DNA from: Lishizhenia sp.
Lineage (GTDB): Bacteria; Bacteroidota; Bacteroidia; Flavobacteriales_D; Crocinitomicaceae
Assembly: GCA_007117355.1 (NCBI GenBank)
Contig: SKGS01000226.1
Coordinates: 1-33,699, forward strand
Length of the DNA: 33,699 bases
Direction: 5' to 3'
Shown: piece after piece, positions 8,157-17,528 of the stretch
Layout of the letters: every line of letters begins with the position of its first letter
Position numbering within the stretch: the stretch's first letter is position 1
Made by a program: the position numbers and the translations under genes
The notes under the pieces: generated by a model
What the model was told of the DNA's origin: nothing
Seen by the model: only the letters and a program-made list of their open reading frames with translations
Databases searched by the model: none

Positions 8157-9380
8157 TTAAAATTTATACGAAAACGACACACCTGGAATAAAAGCACGAG
8201 AAGACCAAACCCCAGCAAACTGAGTTTCTAGGTTGGTATCTGAACGCTCTCCTGGTGTTACAAACAAGAAAGAGGCATCTACTGTCAACTTCTTGTATGT
8301 GTAACTAGCACCTATGGAAACACCAATTTTATCCATGTCTGGTGTTTCAGGAGTCATAAATCCATCTTGAACTGGAGTGAAATCATAATATGTTCCTGCT
8401 CTTAGGGTTAACTTTTCATTAAGTTCATATTCTGCACCTAATCTTAAAATCACTACATTTCTATATTGTCTTGGAGAGTTAACATCTTCCAAATTATCCG
8501 TGTTTTGTTCGAAATCAAAAGACAACGTATCGTAACTGCTCCAAGCGACATAATTCATGTCTAAAGCTAAAGTTAATTTTGCTGAGGCTTTAATTCCTAT
8601 ACCTAAATTGAAAACGCTTGGTAAATTTAATTGAGTAGTAAAATTTGTTTCAGGGAAGTTTGCGTTCAATGCCGGCGGAACATCAAATCTAGCTTTACCT
8701 TCGTCAAGAGAAACACCGATTCCTGAGCGATAACTTGCACCAATAGAAATGTTTTCTGCAACATCATAAAGTACTCCAACGTTAAAGCCATGACCAATAC
8801 CAGCTCCACTTAAGTTTGCTTCACCGTATTCACCGTTATTTAATTGAAGCGGAACAGCTCTACGAAGAACAAAATCACCCGTTCCAAAAACATAACCCAA
8901 ACCTATTCCTAATCTTTCATTAACTTGATAAGCAACAGTTCCTTGATAAAAAATTGCACGTAATCCCATTTCGCGAAGTAAAAACTGTCCTTTCCAGTCA
9001 TCATCATAAGCTATACTACTTCCAAATGGAGTGTAAACGCCTAGTCCAAATACAAATGGAGAATCATCAGATAATTTAAAAGCTGCGTAACCATGAAAAG
9101 GCGTACCTATATCGTCAGTTTTTTGCGCTTGATAAATACCGGGTTCAAATTCACTATATCCGACATAAGCAGAAATTAAGTTAATCCCAATTAAGACCTC
9201 CGAACGTGAAAATGCCAGAGCACCAGGGTTGAAAAACCCACTTGCTGCACCAAGTCTTAAACCTGTACCTGTATGCCCCATACCGGCACTACGGTTACCT
9301 TGTAAGTTTACTTGAAAACCTCCAGCAACAACATTTAGAGAAAGTGCCAGACTAAAAAGGAAAGTAGTAATATGTTTCAC
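8157..9380 (-). CDS. FadL/OmpP1-family outer-membrane transporter
   Basis: Predicted 14-stranded outer-membrane channel for long-chain fatty acids or other hydrophobic compounds (OMPP1/FadL/TodX family), 407 aa, the usual size. A signal peptide (residues 1-19) is followed by the N-terminal hatch signature GGFQVNLQGNRSAGMGHTGT and GFFNPGALAFS. Alternating beta-barrel segments follow to the terminal aromatic residue (VSFSYKF). The start codon is GTG, chosen because it gives the signal peptide directly. It is the first gene of a two-gene unit with the T9SS-secreted hydrolase 20 bases downstream. The 159 bases upstream, to gldA, contain no promoter box that I can defend. Confidence 0.9.
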   Translation of the reverse strand: MKHITTFLFSLALSLNVVAGGFQVNLQGNRSAGMGHTGTGLRLGAASGFFNPGALAFSRSEVLIGINLISAYVGYSEFEPGIYQAQKTDDIGTPFHGYAAFKLSDDSPFVFGLGVYTPFGSSIAYDDDWKGQFLLREMGLRAIFYQGTVAYQVNERLGIGLGYVFGTGDFVLRRAVPLQLNNGEYGEANLSGAGIGHGFNVGVLYDVAENISIGASYRSGIGVSLDEGKARFDVPPALNANFPETNFTTQLNLPSVFNLGIGIKASAKLTLALDMNYVAWSSYDTLSFDFEQNTDNLEDVNSPRQYRNVVILRLGAEYELNEKLTLRAGTYYDFTPVQDGFMTPETPDMDKIGVSIGASYTYKKLTVDASFLFVTPGERSDTNLETQFAGVWSSRAFIPGVSFSYKF

Positions 9381-9539
9381 AGTGTTTATTTTTTACAAAT
9401 TCGATGACCAATATAACAAAAAAATAACACTGAATTAATTATTGTGAAAAATAATTTAGTTTAAACTGTCTAATAAAAATAGATTAACAAGACATCTCCT
9501 CTCTTTAATCTGCTGATAACAAGGCTGGTTCAAGAAATT

Positions 9540-10442
9540 CTATCGAGTTAATTTTTTAAACACTTCTTCCAACGAATTTTCTTCTTTACGTAAGGATAGT
9601 ATCAACCAATTTTGTTTTTGCGCTGTTTGAGCTAATTCTTTTCTCAAATCTACATCCAAATTAGATTCAATAATAAATGAGGTTTCGTTTAGCTGTTTTA
9701 CTTTCTGAATAAATTTAAGACTTTTTAGGGTATCGCTTTTTAATGTAGATTCAAACTCAACAAAAACCACTTGAGTAAGACTATTTTCTTGCAAACTAGT
9801 AGCTTTATCATTAGCAACTATTGTTCCATTTTTAATAATAATCACACGCTCACAAATAGCTTCTACTTCTTGCATGATATGTGTGGAGAGCATTACTGTT
9901 TTTTCTTCACCTATCTTTTTTATCAACTGGCGAATATCTTCTAATTGATTAGGGTCTAATCCTGAAGTTGGCTCATCCAAAATTAAAACTTCAGGGTCAT
10001 GAATAATTGCTTGAGCCAATCCAACCCTTTGGCGGTATCCTTTTGAAAGCGCTCCGATTACTTTGTGTTGCTCTTTCATCAACCCAACTGTTTGAATCAT
10101 TTCGGCAACGCTTTCTTTTTTATTTGGAATTTTATAAATATCAGCGACAAAACCTAAGTATTCTTTAACATACATATCCAAATACAGTGGATTATGCTCA
10201 GGGAGGTATCCAATTTTCTTTCTGACTTCCATCGGATGTTGTTGGATATTCAACCCACAAACTTCAACCTCGCCCTCACTAGCAGGAATAAATCCTGTTA
10301 TTATTTTCATGGTAGTTGATTTACCTGCACCATTTGGTCCTAAGAATCCAACTACCTCTCCTTTTTTTGCCTTAAATGAAATATTATTGACTGCGGCTTG
10401 CTCTCCGTAATACTTAGATAAATGTTTTACTGATATAGACAT
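9540..10442 (-). CDS. gldA: GldA-type gliding-motility ABC transporter ATPase
   Basis: Cytoplasmic ATP-binding subunit of an ABC transporter; the 300-aa length and sequence match the GldA family, which in Flavobacterium is needed with GldF and GldG for gliding. Motifs: Walker A GPNGAGKST (35-43), Q-loop region YLPEHNPLY (79-87), signature LSKGYRQR (132-139), Walker B VLILDEPTSGLDP (152-164) and the switch His in STHIMQEVEAI. The C-terminal third (about 215-300) is the family-specific extension. No permease genes (gldF, gldG) are adjacent. It lies 78 bases after the PLD-like gene on the same strand with no evident terminator between, so read-through transcription is possible. A general drug-resistance-type ABC ATPase is the alternative reading. 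Confidence 0.88.
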   Translation of the reverse strand: MSISVKHLSKYYGEQAAVNNISFKAKKGEVVGFLGPNGAGKSTTMKIITGFIPASEGEVEVCGLNIQQHPMEVRKKIGYLPEHNPLYLDMYVKEYLGFVADIYKIPNKKESVAEMIQTVGLMKEQHKVIGALSKGYRQRVGLAQAIIHDPEVLILDEPTSGLDPNQLEDIRQLIKKIGEEKTVMLSTHIMQEVEAICERVIIIKNGTIVANDKATSLQENSLTQVVFVEFESTLKSDTLKSLKFIQKVKQLNETSFIIESNLDVDLRKELAQTAQKQNWLILSLRKEENSLEEVFKKLTR

Positions 10443-10520
10443 TACAATACGTTTGAATCACGAAGATATAATTTCAATGATAAATGCGCTTTAAAAAAGG
10501 TTAAAAAGAATATTTCAGCG

Positions 10521-12431
10521 CTAATTAATCACTAAACGCTCCATTCTTGTGGAATTGGTAGAATGAACTAATACAGAATAGATGCCTTTCGATAAATCAG
10601 AAATAGAAATGGATTGACTTTGACTTATTGTTTTCCAAGAAGCATTTTTCACTACTTTTCCATCTAAAGAATAAATGATGATTTCTGAAATCCCCGCCTC
10701 CCAATCAACAGATATAGCTTCATTTGAAGGGTTGGGATATAATCGAAAATCGTCTTTTGAATCGGGACTCATTGTACTTAATGGATTATCTACTGTAAGT
10801 TGTAACCAAGCTTCATCGCAAAAATCAAAAAGCGTTTCATTACAAATTGCATACTTCAAAGAATCTAATCCAACATAACTATTTGGCGTGTAAAATACAC
10901 CTTCTTCATTAGCTGTTGCATTACCATTCTCCGGAGGAGTTACAATATGAAAAGTTGGTTTTATGGTGAAATAATAACTATCGTTTGCCCCAACTTCGAT
11001 TAGCATTTCTTCGGAACCAACCACTAACGCAGCATCATCATTTGCATTAAGCTGAGAAGCCATCGGGGTATAACGAGCCATAAATTCCTGATAATATTGA
11101 TTAGTAATTTTATCATTGAAAATGATTAATGTATTTTCATCATTTCGTTCCTCTGCACTAGCACTCCAATTGTGTGAACCTGTAAGTACAAAAGGATTAT
11201 TATTTGAAATAAAATTGGCAATCATTAATTTATGGTGCAAGGTGCCTGTGATGGAAGTATATTCTGCTAATCGACCATGAAGACTATTTTGCAATGATTC
11301 AAAAGTACTCGTTTGTGCCTCTGAATTAACTAATACCGCTACGTTAGAACCAGATGCATTTTTAAAATTTATTGCACTAGTAATGTCATTTCGCGTAATT
11401 AACATCGTATTTACCGCTAGTTCATCATTTGCGTCTTGAACCGCTTTCAAGATTCTTTGATTAGTGCCATCTGAAGGGCTAAAATAACACTCAACTCTGC
11501 TATCTCCAATTTGCAGAAAATGAGGTGTATCATCTTTTTTATCCTGTCCAAAACGTGAATTTTGGGAATTCGGCAATATACTGGATCCACCCCACATTTC
11601 TTCAAATTCCATGGTATAGACTTTTGCCAGTGACTGGTCTTGAATAATAATCACATTATTGGCATCCGTATTAATTTGTTGCGTAGTTAGATTCGTAGAA
11701 CCTGTCCAAACAAAAGGTTTATTGGGATTAGAACTATTTGCATCAAAGACGAAAAATTTATGATGCATCAAGCCTATTCCTTGAAAAAAATCAGCAGCCG
11801 GACTTTCTAATCTTGGGATATCAGGGTGAAGATTTTGAATACCTGTATTCCCTGTGTTTTCATTATAAATCACACGTACTTGAACACCATTTAAAAATGC
11901 CTGATTCAATGCTTCAATATAGTTTGCAACAGAACTAGAATTGGTGGTATTATAAACAGCTAAATCAATAGATTCTTCCGCTCTTTCAATATATTTCACC
12001 AAAGTATCGTCTATGGTATTGGGCAAATGAATAGCAGGGTTGGCAGGTGATGCATACGATAAATCTACTGGCTGATTAAAGTAAGCAAGCATATTTCCCG
12101 AAGACAAGGATTTGGTAATTCCTACAATGGTATCTGATTCTGAAATAGAGGAACCACTTTCTGAAATAAGCTGAAAATAAACCAATGAAGCAGGCTGCAA
12201 ACTTGGAATGGTTATCGAAGGCTGAGCTGTATTTCCTCCCGATAAAACACCTAGTTCCAATTGTGGAGTTAAACCATATTTAATAGACGAATTTGATGAA
12301 CTAGCATTTTCCCACGAAATGGTAATACTGTTTTCTTCAATCGTTACAAATTCTAGCGAGTTTTGAATGATTTGGCTGTATCCATGGCCTGTTAAAAAGG
12401 TTAGGACGATAAATAGTAGATAGTACTTCAT
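10521..12431 (-). CDS. T9SS-secreted phospholipase D-like (HKD) phosphodiesterase
   Basis: Predicted secreted phosphodiesterase of the PLD/Nuc superfamily, 636 aa from ATG 12431. Using numbering from an upstream GTG at 12446 (add 5): signal peptide ending GHGYSQ; a fibronectin-III-like domain (about 30-115, ITISW, SIKYG); two HKD half-domains with HHKFFVFD (H228, K230, D235) and HHKLMIAN (H404, K406, N411), each followed by TGSTNLT or TGSHNWS; a cadherin/Ig-like domain (about 490-560); and a T9SS sorting domain (FRLYPNPSNE, KGIYSVLV). The second motif has Asn where Asp is usual. ATG 12431 begins one base after the preceding gene's stop, so the two are translationally close; the GTG start would overlap by 14 bases. 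The substrate could be DNA, phospholipid or another phosphodiester; the neighbouring nuclease family favours nucleic acid. Confidence 0.85.
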   Translation of the reverse strand: MKYYLLFIVLTFLTGHGYSQIIQNSLEFVTIEENSITISWENASSSNSSIKYGLTPQLELGVLSGGNTAQPSITIPSLQPASLVYFQLISESGSSISESDTIVGITKSLSSGNMLAYFNQPVDLSYASPANPAIHLPNTIDDTLVKYIERAEESIDLAVYNTTNSSSVANYIEALNQAFLNGVQVRVIYNENTGNTGIQNLHPDIPRLESPAADFFQGIGLMHHKFFVFDANSSNPNKPFVWTGSTNLTTQQINTDANNVIIIQDQSLAKVYTMEFEEMWGGSSILPNSQNSRFGQDKKDDTPHFLQIGDSRVECYFSPSDGTNQRILKAVQDANDELAVNTMLITRNDITSAINFKNASGSNVAVLVNSEAQTSTFESLQNSLHGRLAEYTSITGTLHHKLMIANFISNNNPFVLTGSHNWSASAEERNDENTLIIFNDKITNQYYQEFMARYTPMASQLNANDDAALVVGSEEMLIEVGANDSYYFTIKPTFHIVTPPENGNATANEEGVFYTPNSYVGLDSLKYAICNETLFDFCDEAWLQLTVDNPLSTMSPDSKDDFRLYPNPSNEAISVDWEAGISEIIIYSLDGKVVKNASWKTISQSQSISISDLSKGIYSVLVHSTNSTRMERLVIN

Positions 12432-12432
12432 A

Positions 12433-13527
12433 TTATTTGACTTCACGAATTAAAAACAAATATACAGGAAAGTGGTCACTGTACCCTGCTAAATATTGTC
12501 CTCCAGCAAAACTTCTGAACGGATATCCTTTAAATCTACCATCAGCTTGTCTTAAAAATGGTTTATTGAATACAACTGCTTTGTAAAATTTGAATTGCTC
12601 ATCATATATCCCATTTTTAGAAACCAAGGGAGGAGTCAGCATAATTTGATCAAATAAATTCCACGAATCTCTCCATGCTAATGTTCCTATCCCTTTTTTG
12701 AAAAAATACTCAAATGGATTAAATACTGTTTCCTCAGTCATTTTTCGTTCTTTTCCTACTGAACGCATATTTTGCTTTACACTAGTACTTGTTGGATCAT
12801 CGTTTAAGTCTCCCATGAAAATCACTTTCGCATTTGGACCTTCTGCCTTTTGAATAGAATCAATTATTCCACGAGCAAGGTCGGCTGCTGCTTCTCTTAA
12901 CGGTGAACTTCTTTTTTCTCCACCTCTTCTACTTGGCCAGTGAGCCACAATGAAGTGAAAACGTTCACCTAATAAATCTCCTGAAACCAATAATTGATCA
13001 CGTGTGTAAAAATTGTCCATTCCTTCAATTTTCAAGGTGTAAGATTTACTACTTTCAACGGTATAATATTGGGGTAAATATATCAGTCCAACATCAACAC
13101 CTCTTTTATCAGGGGAGTCATAATGCACTATCTCGTACCCTCTACCTTTTAGACGCTCAGTATCTATAAGGTCTTGAATTACTTCTCTGTTTTCAATCTC
13201 AGCCAAACCTAATACAGCCATACCATCTGGAGTTTTTTCAGTACCAAGTTGCTCTATGACCTCAGATAATCGATCTAATTTTTCGTAATAACGTTGTGTT
13301 CCCCATAGATTTGATCCTTCGGGAGTATATTCCAAATCACGAACCCCAGGGGTATTTATTGTATCAAATAAGTTTTCTACATTATAGAATCCAATGCCCA
13401 CTAAAGTATAGTCTTTCCCTTTCTCTTGACCGATTACTTGAAATCCGACCAAAAACGATAAAGCAAAAACAAAGGTTTGCTTCGAAAAAAATTGTTTAAA
13501 ACTTATTAAGTAATTGTTAATTATCAT
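12433..13527 (-). CDS. Exported endonuclease/exonuclease/phosphatase-family enzyme
   Basis: Member of the EEP (DNase I-like) metal-dependent phosphodiesterase/phosphatase superfamily, 364 aa. The N-terminus carries a signal-type hydrophobic segment (TFVFALSFLVGFQVIGQ, about 18-34), so it is exported. Catalytic motifs in order: FYNVENLFD (Asn49), LAEIEN (Glu110), IVAHWPSR (His196), MGDLNDDP (Asp240, Asn242) and the C-terminal YSDHFPV (Asp351, His352). The family hydrolyses DNA, RNA, phospholipid or phosphorylated sugars; the full DNase I-like set of residues is present. It is the first gene of a unit with the PLD-like enzyme and diverges from the TonB-dependent-receptor operon across a 167-base region with a clear promoter. 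I infer a role in cutting extracellular nucleic acid. Confidence 0.87.
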   Translation of the reverse strand: MIINNYLISFKQFFSKQTFVFALSFLVGFQVIGQEKGKDYTLVGIGFYNVENLFDTINTPGVRDLEYTPEGSNLWGTQRYYEKLDRLSEVIEQLGTEKTPDGMAVLGLAEIENREVIQDLIDTERLKGRGYEIVHYDSPDKRGVDVGLIYLPQYYTVESSKSYTLKIEGMDNFYTRDQLLVSGDLLGERFHFIVAHWPSRRGGEKRSSPLREAAADLARGIIDSIQKAEGPNAKVIFMGDLNDDPTSTSVKQNMRSVGKERKMTEETVFNPFEYFFKKGIGTLAWRDSWNLFDQIMLTPPLVSKNGIYDEQFKFYKAVVFNKPFLRQADGRFKGYPFRSFAGGQYLAGYSDHFPVYLFLIREVK

Positions 13528-13608
13528 GTCTAATTTATATAATTATTGATTTTCAATATTTTAAAACATCATATAATATTCAAAGAATGAATTTTAACAG
13601 CGAAATTA

Positions 13609-13638
13609 CAAACTTAGTGCCGTTTTGTTATTATCAAA
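13609..13638 (-). promoter_or_regulatory. Bacteroidota sigma-A-type promoter of the EEP/PLD operon
   Basis: On the minus strand TTTG (plus 13635-13638) is followed after 18 bases by TAAGTTTG (plus 13609-13616), an exact match to TTTG-N18-TAnnTTTG. Transcription would start near 13603, giving a leader of roughly 75 bases to the ATG at 13527. Confidence 0.75.
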
Positions 13639-13682
13639 TCATTAATTCTTAAAAATGATTAAATTTTAACAATGAATTACTC

Positions 13683-13690
13683 TAAATTTG
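13683..13690 (+). promoter_or_regulatory. -7 box (TAAATTTG) abutting the TonB-dependent receptor start
   Basis: TAAATTTG followed by CAGC matches the Bacteroidota -7 element TAnnTTTG, but it ends only four bases before the ATG at 13695. If used, the message would be leaderless or nearly so. No TTG element is visible at 17-23 bases upstream, which lowers the confidence. Confidence 0.4.
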
Positions 13691-13694
13691 CAGC

Positions 13695-16232
13695 ATGCTT
13701 AAATGGATTAATACAACACTATTTTTCGCTTTTTTGAGTTTTGGCTGTCTTTACAGTCAATCTAAAAACGATTCAATCAAAGCGAAATCAGCTGCTGATT
13801 CTGCTGCACGAAATATAGAGAACCGAATTCCGGTTTTTAATATGGACTCAGAAGGAGATTCAGATTTTGGATCTCAGGATATTTCTGGACTTCTTCAATC
13901 CTCCCGAGATGTATTTACATCAACCGCTGGATTTAATTTTGGTCAAGCAAGATTCCGAATTAGAGGTTTAGGAACAGAAAATAAAACCGTTTTTATAAAT
14001 GGTATTCGATTAAATGACATGGAAACGGGTAGAGCCATTTGGTCTAGTTGGGGAGGTTTAAATGATGTTACGAGATACATGGATGTTCAAACCGGCGTTG
14101 TTGCCTCTCGTGAAAGTTTTACAGGATTGATGGGATATAGTAGTATAAATGCTAGAGCTTCATCGTTACGACCTGGGACAAAAGTTTCTTACGCAGGTAC
14201 AAATAGAGCTTATAACCATCGATTCATGGTGACTCATGCAACAGGGAAAAGAAAAGATGGTTGGTCTTTTGCAGCTTCTGCTTCCAGAAGATATGCTGGA
14301 GAAGGGTATGTTGAAGGAACTTTTTTCGATGCATGGGCTTACTATTTAGCAGCTGAAAAAGAAATCAATAAAAAGCATACGATTAATGCGCTTGTGTTTG
14401 GAGCACCAATTATCCAAGGAAGACAAGGAATGGCTGTTCAAGAAGCGATGGATTTGGCTGGAACAAACTATTACAACCCTGATTGGGGATTTCAAAATGG
14501 TGTTAAACGAAACGCTAGGGTAAGTAATTTTCACAAACCAACGGCAATGATTAATCATTACTTTAATATTAATGAAACAACTCAACTTACTTCTAGTATT
14601 TTTTTCCAAGGGGGAAGAGGTGGCGTAACGCGTTTGAATTGGCATGAATCCGCTGATCCAAGACCGGCATTTTACAGATACTTGCCCTCGTTTTTTGAAG
14701 AAGGATCTTCTGATTACCTAGCTACAAAACAAGCTTGGGAAAATGATGTAAACAGAAGACAAATTAGCTGGGATGATTTTTACCATGCGAACAGAAAAAA
14801 TCTTTTCACTGCTGAAAATGTTAACGGTATTCCTGGAAATAATGTTACTGGAATGCGGTCTAAGTATATGTTAGAAGAAACACGCTACGATCATATTCAG
14901 TATGGAGCAAACACCGTTTTAGAGAAAAAATTATCACCGAAAACCGTTTGGACTACGGGCTATAATCTTACCATATATAAAGGGAATGTTTACAGTCAAG
15001 TTGCTGATTTATTAGGAGGAGACTTTTGGCTTGATATTGACCAATTTGCAGAACGAGACCTGAACGATGAAGCGATGGCAATCAATGACCTTAATAATCC
15101 AAATGCATTGATTGGGGTTGGTGATCGTTATTGGTTCGATTATATCAATAATATTGACAGACAAGAATTATTTACCCAAATTGAACATGATTTTGGTAAA
15201 TTTGAAGTATTTGCGGCGGCAAACTACACTTGGACACAGTTTTGGAGAACAGGAAATATGCAAAATGCGCGTTTCCCAGACAATTCTTATGGTGATTCTG
15301 AAAAACAAACCTTTCACAATTACGGTTTTAAAGGTGGCTTAACATATAAAATTTCTGGTCGTCAGTATATCACAACAAATCTAGCTTATATGACAAGAGC
15401 TCCATTTATGAGAAATGCTTATGTTTCTCCTAGAACAAGAGATGATTTAGTTCCAAATTTAGAATCAGAAGAATTATTAAGCGGCGATATTAATTATTTT
15501 CTGCGCTACCCAAAATTAAAAATGAGAGCATCACTTTATTACGCTCAAGTGAACAACCAAACATGGATGCGCAGTTTTTACCATGATGAATACCGAACAT
15601 TTGTAAATTATTCCATGACTGGAGTTGATAATTTGTTCACTGGTGTTGAATTTGGAGCAGAATGGAATGCAACATCGACTATTTCAATAAATGGCGTTTT
15701 TGCACATGGACAAAGTATTTATAATTCTCGCCCTACAGCAACAATAGCAAGAGACAATGATTCAGAATTAATAGCTGAAAATAGAACAGTTTACTTGCAG
15801 GATTTTAGATTGGGTGGTATGCCACAAACAGCGGCTTCTTTAGGTGTTCGATACAACTCTCCCAAATATTGGTTTATTGGAGCTTCAGCTAACTTTTTCG
15901 ACCATATTTATTTAGATCCTAATCCAGATAGAAGAACCGAAGAAGCGCTTTCTAGCTACGTAACAACAGATCCACAATGGAGAGAAATCATCGAACAAAC
16001 GAGATTAGACGCCAACTTAACCATTGATATTTATGGTGGAAAATCATGGAGAATTAAAAAGAAGTTCCTGAACTTCAATGCAAGTATTAGCAATGTTCTA
16101 AATAATCAAAACTTTCGAATTGGAGGATTTGAACAATTACGTTATACACCAGCAGATATTAATCGTTTTCCGCCTATGTATTCTTACTTATTCGGATTTA
16201 CATTTTTTGCTATGGTTAGTTTATCACTTTAA
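13695..16232 (+). CDS. TonB-dependent outer-membrane receptor
   Basis: Predicted TonB-dependent active transporter in the outer membrane, 845 aa. A signal peptide (1-21, ending GCLYSQ) is followed by a short linker rich in Ala, Asp and Ser. The plug domain comes next (about 58-160: DISGLLQSSRDVF, FRIRGLGTENKTVFINGIRLN), then a long beta-barrel ending in the strand LFGFTFFAMVSLSL. Unlike SusC-type receptors there is no N-terminal carboxypeptidase-like domain before the plug. No SusD gene follows; instead a DUF5689 lipoprotein starts 8 bases downstream and a T9SS-secreted protein after that, all on one strand and evidently one operon. I infer that it imports a product generated by the divergently encoded phosphodiesterases, such as oligonucleotides or nucleosides. 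Its substrate cannot be read from sequence. Confidence 0.88.
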   Translation: MLKWINTTLFFAFLSFGCLYSQSKNDSIKAKSAADSAARNIENRIPVFNMDSEGDSDFGSQDISGLLQSSRDVFTSTAGFNFGQARFRIRGLGTENKTVFINGIRLNDMETGRAIWSSWGGLNDVTRYMDVQTGVVASRESFTGLMGYSSINARASSLRPGTKVSYAGTNRAYNHRFMVTHATGKRKDGWSFAASASRRYAGEGYVEGTFFDAWAYYLAAEKEINKKHTINALVFGAPIIQGRQGMAVQEAMDLAGTNYYNPDWGFQNGVKRNARVSNFHKPTAMINHYFNINETTQLTSSIFFQGGRGGVTRLNWHESADPRPAFYRYLPSFFEEGSSDYLATKQAWENDVNRRQISWDDFYHANRKNLFTAENVNGIPGNNVTGMRSKYMLEETRYDHIQYGANTVLEKKLSPKTVWTTGYNLTIYKGNVYSQVADLLGGDFWLDIDQFAERDLNDEAMAINDLNNPNALIGVGDRYWFDYINNIDRQELFTQIEHDFGKFEVFAAANYTWTQFWRTGNMQNARFPDNSYGDSEKQTFHNYGFKGGLTYKISGRQYITTNLAYMTRAPFMRNAYVSPRTRDDLVPNLESEELLSGDINYFLRYPKLKMRASLYYAQVNNQTWMRSFYHDEYRTFVNYSMTGVDNLFTGVEFGAEWNATSTISINGVFAHGQSIYNSRPTATIARDNDSELIAENRTVYLQDFRLGGMPQTAASLGVRYNSPKYWFIGASANFFDHIYLDPNPDRRTEEALSSYVTTDPQWREIIEQTRLDANLTIDIYGGKSWRIKKKFLNFNASISNVLNNQNFRIGGFEQLRYTPADINRFPPMYSYLFGFTFFAMVSLSL

Positions 16233-16240
16233 ATAATTTT

Positions 16241-17518
16241 ATGAAACCAATATTTTATCTTTCGGCACTATTAACAGCATCATTACTTCTAATCGTTTCT
16301 TGTAAAAAATTGGAATATGATGAACCACCAATCAAAGACATACCGGTTGGTAATATTTTAACCATTCAAGAATTAAGGGATTTATTCGAAGGAGAGTCGG
16401 TTCGTTTTGACGAAGATTATTCCGTATATGCTACAGTTACCATGGATGATAGAAATGGTAATATTTTCCGAAATGCCTATCTTCAAGACGAAACCAATGC
16501 TATTGTAATCAGAACTAACTTTCCCGGAGGTTTATACCAAGGAGACTCTGTAAGATTGTACCTTAAAGGAACCGTTTTAGGTTCGTTTAATGGTTTATTA
16601 CAAGTTGATTCTGTCGATGTCAATAAAAATATCATCAAGCAAGCAACAAAGAAAAACATTAACCCTAGAGTGGTTACTATTGAAGAATTAATTACCCAAG
16701 ATTTGCAATCGCAATTGGTTCAACTTAACAATGTAGAGTTTGAGGCTTCTGCTTTAGGTTTAACATACGCAAATGCGGCGAATCAACAATCGCAAAACAG
16801 AACGTTGACGGATTGTGATGGAAATACAATTATTGTTAGAACGAGTGGATTTGCGAATTTTGCCAATGAAACCGTTGCAGATAAAAATGGAACTTTGATT
16901 GCCATCGCCAATGAGTTTAACGGTACTAAACAGCTTTTAATTCGAGATACGGAGGAGTTATCGATGTTTAATGAAAGATGCACAGGCGGAGGTAGTACAC
17001 CAGAAGACGCATACTTGTTCAAAGATTTTTCAGACCAAAGTATTACATCTGGAGGTTGGAATAGTTATGTAGTTCAGAGTTCTCCTGGTAGTCATAATTG
17101 GACAACTTCCAGTCAAGGTTCTCCGGGAAATTATTATGCCGTTGCTACTGGTTGGACAGGGTCTTCAGCTGATGAAACAGACTTATGGTTAATTTCACCA
17201 CCTTTTGATTTAAGTCAAGCGCAAGCACCTCAACTTTCGTTTAGATCCTCAACTCGATTTAACGGTCCAGCTTTAAAGTTAATGGTTTCCACTGACTATG
17301 ATGGTGTGAGTAATCCAACTACACAGGGTACTTGGACAGACTACTCTTCATTTGTTACTTGGTCGCCTGGAGATTTTCAATGGACAAATTCTGGTGTGAT
17401 ACCCATGTTGGCATTTTTAAGTCAGCAAAATGTTTATATTGCTTTTAGATACACAAGCGGAGATGCAGCTGGAGCTGCAACTTGGCAAGTGGACGACATT
17501 ATTATAAATGAAAATTAA
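16241..17518 (+). CDS. DUF5689-type surface lipoprotein with choice-of-anchor-J-like domain
   Basis: A 425-aa lipoprotein with lipobox LIVSCKK (Cys21). Residues about 40-250 resemble DUF5689, an OB-fold-like module found in Bacteroidota (SVYATVTMDDRNGNIFRNAY, LYQGDSVRLYLKGTVLG, LVQLNNVEF). Residues about 258-425 form a choice-of-anchor-J-like (jelly-roll) domain with DLWLISPPFDLS and STDYDGVSNP, ending in WQVDDIIINEN. This last domain is clearly related to the three repeats of the next gene. It sits 8 bases after the TonB-dependent receptor, the place occupied by SusD in SusCD pairs. It may therefore be the substrate-binding surface partner of the receptor (inference). An OB-fold would suit a nucleic-acid ligand but does not prove one. 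Confidence 0.8.
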   Translation: MKPIFYLSALLTASLLLIVSCKKLEYDEPPIKDIPVGNILTIQELRDLFEGESVRFDEDYSVYATVTMDDRNGNIFRNAYLQDETNAIVIRTNFPGGLYQGDSVRLYLKGTVLGSFNGLLQVDSVDVNKNIIKQATKKNINPRVVTIEELITQDLQSQLVQLNNVEFEASALGLTYANAANQQSQNRTLTDCDGNTIIVRTSGFANFANETVADKNGTLIAIANEFNGTKQLLIRDTEELSMFNERCTGGGSTPEDAYLFKDFSDQSITSGGWNSYVVQSSPGSHNWTTSSQGSPGNYYAVATGWTGSSADETDLWLISPPFDLSQAQAPQLSFRSSTRFNGPALKLMVSTDYDGVSNPTTQGTWTDYSSFVTWSPGDFQWTNSGVIPMLAFLSQQNVYIAFRYTSGDAAGAATWQVDDIIINEN

Positions 17519-17528
17519 TAGTTAAATT

